From Pseudomonas kielensis (GTDB taxonomy: Bacteria; Pseudomonadota; Gammaproteobacteria; Pseudomonadales; Pseudomonadaceae): 64,000 bases of DNA. The notes under the pieces are model-generated. The model was given only the letters and a program-made list of their open reading frames with translations. It was not told where the DNA came from and did not search any database. Location: positions 186,001 to 250,000 of the forward strand of contig NZ_JACMYG010000001.1 of the NCBI RefSeq assembly GCF_014236655.1, in the 5' to 3' direction. The position numbers and the translations under genes are program-made. Positions 1-7,727 of this stretch are shown one piece after another (within the stretch, counting starts at the first letter, position 1; each line of letters begins with the position of its first letter).

Positions 1-3000
1 TGTGCCGCGGGAAGTTCGGGCCAGGAGTCAGCGACCACCAACTCGGCGGGCTTGCTCAGGTCACCGATGAGCACGTATTGATGGTCGAAGTCGCTGGCCC
101 TGACGATATGCACCGCAGCCGTTCTGGGCTGGCTGGCCAGAATCGAAAAGGTCACCTTGGAGTTTTCCGAACAATTGCCGCCCATGATCTTGATGGCCGC
201 CTGGGCGGCTTCGGCGATTGTCAGATCGGCGGTGGGCAGGCCGGTCTCCAGGTCGATCTTCCTGAGGTTTTTCAGCTTCGCGATGGCCGAACCACCTTTT
301 TCCCAGATGCTTGGCCGCTGATTGCCGGAAAGGGGCAGCAGCTCCTTGCTGCGAGTGATGGTTCGTTGTGCCAACTGCAGATTGGCCAGGGTTGGCGCGC
401 TGACTTCAATGACCTTGCCTGGCTGAGCTGGCCATTCAAATACCCGCGCGTAGCTGAACAGGTCAGCGGCGGTGTCCAACGATGCTCCCTCGGCCGTCGC
501 CAACTGCGCCAGCGCATGGTACTCAGCTGCACGCCCGGTTTGATTCAGATAGCGCGCGGTCATGGCCAGTTCCCGCTGCGCAGCGGACAGTTCCCATTGT
601 TGCTCGTTGAACGCATTGTCCAACAGGCTGGAAAACTGTTCAGGCGTCAACAGCTTGTTCAACTCGAGTAAAGACTCGACGCTTTGCCTGAGTCTTGCTG
701 TGGCCAAGGGGCTTTCGCGCGCGTGGAAGAATGCCCACTCAAGCGTCACTAGCCCCCTCAACGAGTACTGTGCATCTATAACCCTCAATCCTTGATCGAA
801 GGTGTCTGTACTCACTTGCCCGGCCTCGTCATAGGCAATACCCGCCCGCACCCTTAGACGCCCTTGAGTCCGCAGCACCGCCTCAGGCGTGTCCTCCACA
901 GGAATGTCACCCGCCGCACCACCGCGCAGTCGCAGCAAGCGCGGGTCAATGGTCGGTGGTACGGGGGCCGGATGAGCGTCCAGGATGGCGGGCAGTTGCT
1001 CACGCTGCAGCAAGTGCTGACGCACCGCTTGTTTGAGTTGCTCAGTTTCGCCCCGGCCAATGTTCAAGCCCTTGAGCTCATCATTGGGCAATGCCTGCAG
1101 AATCGAGGCATAAAAATCAGTCCCCGCATGCAGGACCTGACCCTGCTCGTCGCAGACCTGAAAACGCCCATCGGCCAACGCCACGATTGTGCGCTTGAGC
1201 TTCGCATCCTGGTTGCCGATGCTGTCCACGATCCTGCCCTCCACGTCGTAGCGGCGGACCTGCAGTTGGATATCCGCTGGCCAGCCCGGGAGGTTCTCCA
1301 GGGAGTGCAGGACCAGCTTGTCGGTATCAAAACCCTCGACCGAGGTCAGGTAGATGCCTTCATAAGCGCGAGCGACCCTGACCTCGTCCAGCGCCACCTG
1401 AGCCAACCCCTTGAGTCGGGCTGGCAACCGCCCTTCACTGAGCGCTTGCAACTCCTGCGCGCTGGCAACATTCAATAGCTCCTGAGCGACACTGCCCGGC
1501 AGCCCCGGCACTTGTCGGCGCACGCTTTGCACCTGCGCCGGCCAACCCGCTTCGTTCAGGGTGTAGCGCCGTTCGAACAACGCCATGCGTTGCTCGCTTG
1601 CACGGCGCGCGAGCTCTGCCCGGAGGAGGCGAGCATTAGCCTCCCGGGTGCTCACCGAAGCGCCGAGTTCCTGCTCCATCAGGTGCTGGGTTTGGGCTTC
1701 ATCCAGGTGCGACAACAAGGTCTGGAGCAGGTCGCCGTTGATCAAGCGGTCCTCGTAGATCCGCGTAGGCGCAACCGCAATCGAGCCGCTGTCCCAGAGC
1801 ACTGTGGTGCCGTCGCGGGCAATCAACTGCAGTCGCCGCTCGCCCGTCAGCAGCCCGTCCAGCAGTTGCAGTTGCGTCAGGGGATCGGCTTGCAGGTAGT
1901 GCGCAGGCAGGTCACTGCCGATCTGTTCAATGAAGGTCTGTACCTGCTGATCAATCCGGAACCGGGTTGCCGTATCGCTGAGCAGCGGCAGTGGCGCCTC
2001 ATTGTCCCGATAGGTGCGCCGCAAGGCTTCGACGGGTGAGCAACTGACCACGCGCATGTCGTCAAAGGACTCGTCCAGGCCTTCGACCAAGGGCCCCTGG
2101 CGGGCCATGAGGGTGTGTTCATCCCATTCCTGCGGCCGTTCGCCCTCGATCACGAACGCCCCGGCGCCATTGCTTTGCACTGTCGGCTGATAGGCATCCG
2201 CCCGGCCCGGGTGCGCGACCCGATGGCCAGCGGTCTGTGGATCCTTGACCAACTCGAAGTGGCGCGAATCGACGCGCAGGATCGACTTGCCCTGATGCGG
2301 GTGCAGCCACAGTTCATTGGGTTTGGAGTCTGGAGGCAGGATCAGGTTCTGTTGCTGGTAGGGTTCGAGGTTCTGCCCCCACAAGCGCTTCTGACCATCA
2401 GCCAGGGTCACCTGCCGGGATCCTTCGATCATGGGCGAAAGCCTGGCATAAAATTGTCCACCGATGACACCAGCCGCCCCGAAGGCCGCCAATTGCGCCA
2501 GGTTCTGGGCAACCCCCAGCAGATGATCGGAGGCCTCCAGGTACTGCCCCTCGCTCAAATCCACGACCCCTTCGACGACTTCGCTGGTCAATTGATAGGC
2601 GGTGTACGCCAGCATCAGTTCCCCGAAAAACGGCACGAAGGGCGCCACAACCATCAGCGCGACATTGAAAATATCGCCGAGCATTCTTTCCAGGTTGTCG
2701 ATCGACGCCCAACGCGCCGCGCGGTCCGATTCGGCGGTAGAAACCACCACGTCCCGTGCATCGTTGAAAAATTTGTTCACCTGCTGCTGGCACAAGTACC
2801 GCCAGACGTTACCGCCATAACGATGTTCGTTGTCGTCCTTGAACGACACGACACCATAATGCAGGCGCGGGTGGTCTACCGGCGTCTCTCGCCAACTGGG
2901 CAGATCCTCACCCGGCGCCTTGAGGTGCCAGGTGACGTGGGTCAGGCGTTGATTGAGGTCGGCAAAGAAATACCCCCGTTGCCGGTGATCGACGAAGCGA

Positions 3001-3992
3001 CTGAAAAACTGCTGATAACGTCGGTCTCGCAACTGGCGCGTCAATTCATTGAGCAGCTCCAGCGAGGAGGCATACTCCTTGACTGGGTGCTCTGGGTCAT
3101 GGGGCACATAGGCAATCACCCGCTGGTCGAAGTGAGCAGGAACAATCAGCACGATGCCCCTCAAGCGCGTGTCCATCATGCTCAAGTGGTAATAATTGAC
3201 GGCATTCGTGGACTGCGGTTGGTCGTTGATCAGGCCCTGAACCAAGCGATAGGCCTCAACACCCACATCACCCTTGACCCGCGCCAACTCCAGAGCAACA
3301 GACAGGGCGGCCTTCTGGCTGGCGATGACTCGGTACTCCAGTACGCCTTTGGCCAGACCGTCGGAGAGGTTCAGGTAATCATCGAGATAGGCCGCATACT
3401 TGGCCCCCAGGTCCAGCGCCCGACAAAGCGCCTGGAATTGCGCAATCGTTATCTTCTGGCGGGTGTCCTTGATGTGGAAACGCCCCCAGCTATCGGGCCG
3501 GGTTATAAAGTCGGACCCGGACAAATATTCTTGCGAACTTGAGAAGTTGTGCAGTGCCGCATCGAGCAACGAAATCGTACGACTGGTAGCCCCTTTGCCG
3601 AAGTCATAGGCCCAAGGCGAATGGCTCGCGGGTGAATACAGCTTCAGAAAAGTTTCCCTGACATTCTCTCGAACGCCGTATTGCGTGCTTAATGCCTCCA
3701 TCAGCAGGGGCTCTGCAAATGCGTAGGGGTCTTTCAAGTCTGCGAACATCTTGTCGACCGCGTTCTGCGCCGACCAGTTCGCGGCCATCATGCGCTTGAG
3801 GACCAGGTGGTCGGCCGCCGAAACATCCTTTGTCCACTGCGGGAGAGGGGCGCGTGCGGCGCTCAATTCTTCCAGTCGCTGCGGCCTGGCTTTCGCCAGC
3901 CAGCCAGGGATGGCCTCTTTGATGAACGCGCGGTGCACGCTGGCCGGAGCCTCGGGCCCGGGTGAAGTCGTGGTGTGTGATGTCAGTTCCAT
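1..3992 (-). CDS. large dermonecrotic-toxin-domain protein with C-terminal Cys-His-Asp segment (3' end cut by window edge)
   Basis: An uninterrupted leftward frame of at least 1330 codons starts with ATG at 3992 behind a weak CAGG and has no stop before the window edge, so the C-terminus is missing. Around residues 90-200 it carries the pattern of the DUF6543/dermonecrotic-toxin N-terminal family of Pseudomonas (YGVRENVRETFLKLY, then SLLDAALHNF). Residues about 437-510 form a hydrophobic, Gly/Ala-rich stretch such as is seen in membrane-inserting toxin regions. Near the edge is GGNCSENSKV (Cys1274), then FDHQYVLIGD (His1304), then LVVADSWPE (Asp1322). This order and spacing resemble the catalytic triads of papain/transglutaminase-fold toxin domains such as the C3 domain of Pasteurella multocida toxin. 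There is no evident signal peptide, so the export route is unknown. Membership of the DUF6543 family is fairly sure; toxicity and enzymatic activity are inferences. No immunity gene or secretion gene is visible next to it. Confidence 0.8.
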   Translation of the reverse strand, partial: MELTSHTTTSPGPEAPASVHRAFIKEAIPGWLAKARPQRLEELSAARAPLPQWTKDVSAADHLVLKRMMAANWSAQNAVDKMFADLKDPYAFAEPLLMEALSTQYGVRENVRETFLKLYSPASHSPWAYDFGKGATSRTISLLDAALHNFSSSQEYLSGSDFITRPDSWGRFHIKDTRQKITIAQFQALCRALDLGAKYAAYLDDYLNLSDGLAKGVLEYRVIASQKAALSVALELARVKGDVGVEAYRLVQGLINDQPQSTNAVNYYHLSMMDTRLRGIVLIVPAHFDQRVIAYVPHDPEHPVKEYASSLELLNELTRQLRDRRYQQFFSRFVDHRQRGYFFADLNQRLTHVTWHLKAPGEDLPSWRETPVDHPRLHYGVVSFKDDNEHRYGGNVWRYLCQQQVNKFFNDARDVVVSTAESDRAARWASIDNLERMLGDIFNVALMVVAPFVPFFGELMLAYTAYQLTSEVVEGVVDLSEGQYLEASDHLLGVAQNLAQLAAFGAAGVIGGQFYARLSPMIEGSRQVTLADGQKRLWGQNLEPYQQQNLILPPDSKPNELWLHPHQGKSILRVDSRHFELVKDPQTAGHRVAHPGRADAYQPTVQSNGAGAFVIEGERPQEWDEHTLMARQGPLVEGLDESFDDMRVVSCSPVEALRRTYRDNEAPLPLLSDTATRFRIDQQVQTFIEQIGSDLPAHYLQADPLTQLQLLDGLLTGERRLQLIARDGTTVLWDSGSIAVAPTRIYEDRLINGDLLQTLLSHLDEAQTQHLMEQELGASVSTREANARLLRAELARRASEQRMALFERRYTLNEAGWPAQVQSVRRQVPGLPGSVAQELLNVASAQELQALSEGRLPARLKGLAQVALDEVRVARAYEGIYLTSVEGFDTDKLVLHSLENLPGWPADIQLQVRRYDVEGRIVDSIGNQDAKLKRTIVALADGRFQVCDEQGQVLHAGTDFYASILQALPNDELKGLNIGRGETEQLKQAVRQHLLQREQLPAILDAHPAPVPPTIDPRLLRLRGGAAGDIPVEDTPEAVLRTQGRLRVRAGIAYDEAGQVSTDTFDQGLRVIDAQYSLRGLVTLEWAFFHARESPLATARLRQSVESLLELNKLLTPEQFSSLLDNAFNEQQWELSAAQRELAMTARYLNQTGRAAEYHALAQLATAEGASLDTAADLFSYARVFEWPAQPGKVIEVSAPTLANLQLAQRTITRSKELLPLSGNQRPSIWEKGGSAIAKLKNLRKIDLETGLPTADLTIAEAAQAAIKIMGGNCSENSKVTFSILASQPRTAAVHIVRASDFDHQYVLIGDLSKPAELVVADSWPELPAA

Positions 3993-4237
3993 CTGGCATT
4001 ACCTGAGTTCTTGGCGTGATTGAAAGTCTGCGCTGAACAAAACAACAGGCGTGGCCGGCCAACCGGATAGCACCCGATTCACCAGAGAACCACGCAGGAT
4101 TTTGTTCGTTCAGAGACTACTCAGCGCAGCGTACAACTCGTGTCGCCGGATAGATGAAGTACCGATCTTGCTTATGCGTATGAAACGTCTGGCCAAGGCG
4201 TAAAGACGGGATCTTGTCGACATGATCCCCCCACGGT

Positions 4238-5020
4238 TCAAAACCCTTTGTTTCGACGATAGTGTTCCGGCGTACAACCGGCCTGACGCTGAAACATCGC
4301 GGTAAAGGCTGACGCCGTGCTGTAGCCCATGTCGAAGGCGACTTCCTGAATGCTGCGTGGACTGTCCAACGCCTCGATCGAGGCCAGGAAGCGCAGGCGC
4401 TGGCGCCACTCGCCGAAACTCATGCCCAGTTCCCGCAGACATTGGCGCGCCAGCGTCCGCTCGCTGATGTGCATGTGCGCGGCCCATTGCGTCTGCGTGC
4501 GGTTGTCACCCGGGGCCGCCTGCAACGCTTCAAGCACTCCCGACAATGCCGCGCTGCTGGCGTAGGGCAGATAGCCGCTGTGAACCGGTGCCTGCTGCAA
4601 TTGGTCAATCAGCACCTGGGCCAGGCGCTTGTCGGCAGCCAGGGTGGGGATTTTCACATCGCGGGTGGCGAAGTCCTTGAGGATCGCCTTGAGAATGTCA
4701 CTGATCGCCAGCGTGCAGGCCTGCGCTGGCAGATCGCGACACACCTGTGGCGCCAGGCACACGGCGCGATAGTTGATCGGCTGATGGCTGTAGAAACTAT
4801 GCTCGGTCTGCGGCGGTACCCAGATCGCATAGTGCGGCGGTGACATGAAGCGGCTCCCACCCACCTCCATATGCAGTACGCCATGGGCCGAATACTCCAG
4901 CGTGCCCCATGGGTGGCGGTGAGCGGCGGCATACCGGTGCGCGTCGAAGTCGGCATAACGGAAGTACACCGGGGCCGGCAGTTCGCTGAAATCCAGCAGA
5001 TCAATGTGTTTACGGCTCAT
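4238..5020 (-). CDS. AraC-family transcriptional regulator with cupin N-terminus
   Basis: A 260-residue regulator. The N-terminal half is a cupin-like sensor fold (HPWGTLEYSAHG, then PPHYAIWVPPQTEHSF). The C-terminal half is a double helix-turn-helix of the AraC type, ending AFDMGYSTASAFTAMFQRQAGCTPEHYRR. It lies head to head with an EamA-type exporter, an arrangement typical of NimR/NimT-like pairs, so control of that exporter is the obvious guess. I start it at the ATG at 5020 (MSRKHIDLL). An in-frame TTG at 5056 would add 12 residues, but that extension consists of the repeated operator-like DNA described separately, and the translated repeat (NPD..L.NPDS) makes no sense as protein. No strong Shine-Dalgarno precedes 5020. 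The ligand is unknown. Confidence 0.88.
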   Translation of the reverse strand: MSRKHIDLLDFSELPAPVYFRYADFDAHRYAAAHRHPWGTLEYSAHGVLHMEVGGSRFMSPPHYAIWVPPQTEHSFYSHQPINYRAVCLAPQVCRDLPAQACTLAISDILKAILKDFATRDVKIPTLAADKRLAQVLIDQLQQAPVHSGYLPYASSAALSGVLEALQAAPGDNRTQTQWAAHMHISERTLARQCLRELGMSFGEWRQRLRFLASIEALDSPRSIQEVAFDMGYSTASAFTAMFQRQAGCTPEHYRRNKGF

Positions 5021-5022
5021 GC

Positions 5023-5077
5023 TGTCCGGATTCAAGGGCAGGTTGTCTGGATTCAAGTATAGGCCTTGATCCGGACA
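5023..5077. promoter_or_regulatory. three operator-like half-sites between the araC-type gene and the EamA exporter
   Basis: On the + strand TGTCCGGATTCAA (5023-5035) and TGTCTGGATTCAA (5044-5056) are direct repeats exactly 21 bp apart. TTGATCCGGACA (5066-5077) is the same element inverted, a further two helical turns away. The second and third copies form a 34-bp interrupted dyad with a 9-nt spacer. Phasing at 21-22 bp places all three on one face of the DNA, as expected for AraC-type binding. The element abuts the regulator start and lies 40 bp before the exporter start. Binding by the adjacent regulator is inferred. Confidence 0.6.
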
Positions 5078-5116
5078 GGCGGATAATCACCCCTCATTAA
5101 CGTTCTGGTTGTCCTC

Positions 5117-5992
5117 ATGCAATTCGCTTATCCCCTGCTGGCCATTTTCATCTGGGCCGGCAACACCGTAATCACCAAAATGTCGGCCGGGGCGATCTTC
5201 CCCGCCGAGATCGGCTTTTATCGCTGGCTGCTCGCCGGCCTGCTGTTCACCCCATTCATGCTCAAGCAAGTGGTGCAGCATTGGCCGCTCATCCGCCCGA
5301 ACCTGGGCAAGATCTTTGTCCTCGGCGTGCTCGGCATGGCGGTGTATCAAAGCCTGGCGTACTTCGCCGCGAGCCTGACCTCGGCCACCAACATGGGCAT
5401 CATCCTGTCGCTGATGCCGTTGATGTCACTGGCCATGGCAATCATCAGCCTCGGTCAGCGCCTGACCGCCGGGGCGCTGGCCGGGGCACTGCTGTCATTC
5501 GCCGGGGTGCTGGTGGTGGTGTCGTCCGGCAGCCTGGCAACACTGCTGGAGCATGGGGTCAACCTGGGTGACGCCATGATGCTGATCGCCACCCTCGCCT
5601 ATGCGGTCTACAGCACCCTGTTGAAAAAGTGGCAACTGCGCCTGCCGCCCCTGGTGCTGCTCTACCTGCAAATACTGGTGGCGGTGGTGGTGCTGTTTCC
5701 GCTGTTCGTCGCTTCGCCGAAAACCGGCCTGACCCTCCACAATGTGCCGCTGGTGCTGTACGCCTGCCTGCTGGCCTCGATGGTTGCACCACTGGCCTGG
5801 ATGCAGGCCGTGTTGCGCCTGGGCCCAAGCCGGACCACGCAGTTTTTCAACCTGCTGCCGTTGATTACCGCGCTGATTGCCGCCGTGGTGCTGCATGAAG
5901 AACTGGCGCTGTACCACCTGGTCGGCGGGGCGCTGACCCTGGGCGGAGTGATTGTGTGCGAACGCTGGACCCGGGTGCTGGGCCGCAGATGA
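5117..5992 (+). CDS. EamA/DMT-family exporter
   Basis: A 291-residue, almost entirely hydrophobic protein with about ten predicted membrane segments arranged as two EamA repeats. It begins MQFAYPLLAIFIWAGNTVITK, and the second half contains LGPSRTTQFFNLLPLITALIA, a typical second-repeat signature of the drug/metabolite transporter superfamily. The length is normal for the family (280-310). It is transcribed divergently from an AraC-type regulator whose presumed operators fill the intergenic gap, which suggests inducible efflux of a small molecule recognised by that regulator. The substrate cannot be read from the sequence; relatives export amino acids, nucleosides or imidazole drugs. No clear Shine-Dalgarno is present. 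The lipase gene downstream converges on it with a 10-bp gap. Confidence 0.9.
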   Translation: MQFAYPLLAIFIWAGNTVITKMSAGAIFPAEIGFYRWLLAGLLFTPFMLKQVVQHWPLIRPNLGKIFVLGVLGMAVYQSLAYFAASLTSATNMGIILSLMPLMSLAMAIISLGQRLTAGALAGALLSFAGVLVVVSSGSLATLLEHGVNLGDAMMLIATLAYAVYSTLLKKWQLRLPPLVLLYLQILVAVVVLFPLFVASPKTGLTLHNVPLVLYACLLASMVAPLAWMQAVLRLGPSRTTQFFNLLPLITALIAAVVLHEELALYHLVGGALTLGGVIVCERWTRVLGRR

Positions 5993-6002
5993 TCGGCTGT
6001 CG

Positions 6003-6893
6003 CTAGACGCCCGCCGCCTTCAACCGTCGGGCATGTTCGACAAACAGGCGCACCGGCTCCGCGCCCTTGCCCACCAGCCCGAGCGACTGGTTGACGATGT
6101 CGAAGTGATCCAGCGGAAAATCATCACCGATGACCTTGCCCAGGTGGGAGCTGTAGCGCCCGACCATGCCGTCGCAGTGCCCGGACTCGCGGACGAAGGT
6201 GCGGGCAAACAGACGGCAGCTACGGTTAGTGCCGTCGATCAGATTGCCGCCACGATCCGTGATGCCCGGCTGCAGGGTGCCGGACCAGGAGTAGTAACGC
6301 ACACCATTGACCTCCTCCGGCCCGTGCCCGCCCCAATGCGCGGGCAAGCCCTGTGGATAACATTGGTTGAACCGTGCCACCCCTGCGCTGGTCAGCGAGT
6401 TGTGGGAGGCGTGCACGTCCACCGGCCATCGGCGCACGTGGTGGCCGGTCTCCAGCAGCCCCATCAGCCAGGCGACGCCTTGTAAAAAGGCACTCAGCAG
6501 CCGGCCTTTGGCGCTCTCGGGTGGGTAGTGTTGGTGCAGGTAGTCCGCCAGCTCCGAGCCGTGGTTGGGGCCGGCCACCGAGGTCACCGACGCCACTAGG
6601 TCGGGGCGTTTGGCGGCGGCGTAGCGCGCGGTCAACGAGCCTTGGCTATGGCCGATCAGGTTGACCTTGCTGGCACCGGTTTCCTGCAGGATCGCCTCGA
6701 TCTGCAGCAGCAGCTCTTCGCCGCGCACCTCGTTGGAGTTGACCGGCGACACCTGCACCGCAATCACCGTGGCCCCGCCCCGACGCAGCGCCGGGATGAT
6801 CCCGTACCAGTACGGGTACAGCACCAGGCGAACAAACCCGAGCATGCCCGGGACCAGCACCATGGGGTAGCGAGGGGCGGTGTCTTGCGACAT
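6003..6893 (-). CDS. triacylglycerol lipase, family I-like
   Basis: A 296-residue alpha/beta hydrolase without a signal peptide. The oxyanion region is LVPGMLGF (13-20), the nucleophile elbow GHSQG places Ser83, and CDGMVGRYSSHLG supplies Asp241 and His250, matching the order and context in P. aeruginosa LipA (NDGLVGRCSSHLG). The C-terminal DHFDIVNQSLGL is also conserved in family I lipases. The Cys that forms the second half of the LipA disulfide is Tyr247 here; Cys226 and Cys240 are present but in other positions. No lipase-specific foldase (lif) gene follows. The lack of signal peptide and foldase suggests a cytoplasmic or non-classically released enzyme like those of psychrotolerant pseudomonads. 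An AAGGATG Shine-Dalgarno precedes the ATG. It acts on ester bonds of acylglycerols; the natural substrate is unknown. Confidence 0.88.
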   Translation of the reverse strand: MSQDTAPRYPMVLVPGMLGFVRLVLYPYWYGIIPALRRGGATVIAVQVSPVNSNEVRGEELLLQIEAILQETGASKVNLIGHSQGSLTARYAAAKRPDLVASVTSVAGPNHGSELADYLHQHYPPESAKGRLLSAFLQGVAWLMGLLETGHHVRRWPVDVHASHNSLTSAGVARFNQCYPQGLPAHWGGHGPEEVNGVRYYSWSGTLQPGITDRGGNLIDGTNRSCRLFARTFVRESGHCDGMVGRYSSHLGKVIGDDFPLDHFDIVNQSLGLVGKGAEPVRLFVEHARRLKAAGV

Positions 6894-7131
6894 GTGAAAA
6901 CATCCTTGTGATCAATGGGAAGGCCCGGGAGGGGGTGCAAGACGCCAGCCATCAGTATCGCCAGCCAGGATGACGCCTGCACGACCACTCTATGACATTC
7001 CCCCGCGACCGCTTCAACCTCGTCATCGTGGCTCGCAATATCCGATAAAACTTTTCTCCCGGCTCATCACTCACACCTAGGGAGCACGCCAACAGAGTGT
7101 GATGCCCAGTGATCAGCCCGAGGAGATCGAG

Positions 7132-7662
7132 ATGAGCGAGCAACAGTTGTCTGATATCAACACCCTGCGCCAGCGGGCGCGCACCCACGTCGAGAACGGC
7201 GCCGTGACCGAAGGCTACAGCGCCAACCGCGAGGAGGTGCTGCGTCTACTCAATGAATCCCTGGCCACCGAGTTGGTGTGTGTGCTGCGCTACAAACGCC
7301 ACTACTTCATGGCCGATGGCCTGAAGGCCGCGGTGGCCGCCCAGGAATTCCTCGAACACGCCACCCAGGAAGCCGAGCACGCCGACAAACTTGCCGAGCG
7401 CATCGTGCAACTGGGGGGTGAACCGGAATTCAATCCGGACTTGCTGTCGAAGAACGCCCATGCGCAATACGTCGCCGGTAATACCCTCAAGGAAATGGTC
7501 TACGAGGACCTGGTGGCCGAACGTATCGCAATCGACAGTTATCGCGAGATCATTCAGTACATCGGTGACAAGGACCCGACTACCCGCCGGTTGTTCGAAG
7601 ATATCCTGGCCCAGGAAGAAGAGCATGCCGACGACATGGCGGACTTGCTGAAGGACTTGTAG
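7132..7662 (+). CDS. ferritin-like di-iron protein, bacterioferritin relative lacking the haem Met
   Basis: A 176-residue four-helix ferritin-like protein. The di-iron ligands align with bacterioferritin: Glu47 (NESLATEL), Glu80 and His83 (QEAEHADK), Glu130 (LVAERIAIDSY), and Glu162 and His165 (QEEEHADD). In bacterioferritin the residue after the Glu of the second motif is the haem-ligating Met52 (DEMKHAD); here it is Ala81, so haem binding in the usual way is unlikely. An N-terminal extension of about 30 residues precedes the core. ATG at 7132 is chosen because AGGAG lies 6 nt upstream; the in-frame GTG/ATG at 7099/7102 have no comparable site. It probably oxidises and stores iron or protects DNA from peroxide. 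It stands alone between convergent and divergent neighbours. Confidence 0.85.
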   Translation: MSEQQLSDINTLRQRARTHVENGAVTEGYSANREEVLRLLNESLATELVCVLRYKRHYFMADGLKAAVAAQEFLEHATQEAEHADKLAERIVQLGGEPEFNPDLLSKNAHAQYVAGNTLKEMVYEDLVAERIAIDSYREIIQYIGDKDPTTRRLFEDILAQEEEHADDMADLLKDL

Positions 7663-7674
7663 GCTCGCCTGTTC

Positions 7675-7704
7675 AGCCTTGTTGTGGCGATCCACAACAA
7701 GGCT
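7675..7704. terminator. perfect hairpin between converging genes
   Basis: AGCCTTGTTGTGG and its exact complement flank a CGAT tetraloop, giving a 13-bp stem between the stop codons of the ferritin-like gene (+) and the AsmA gene (-). There is no T-run on either side, so intrinsic termination is plausible but not certain. Confidence 0.5.
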
Positions 7705-7727
7705 CCCTCACTCGTCAAACCCGCAGA

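Noticed and set aside
2115..3542. 475-codon open frame on the + strand
   Set aside because: Antisense of the toxin-like gene, whose minus-strand frame runs without stop from 3992 to the window edge and matches a known family.
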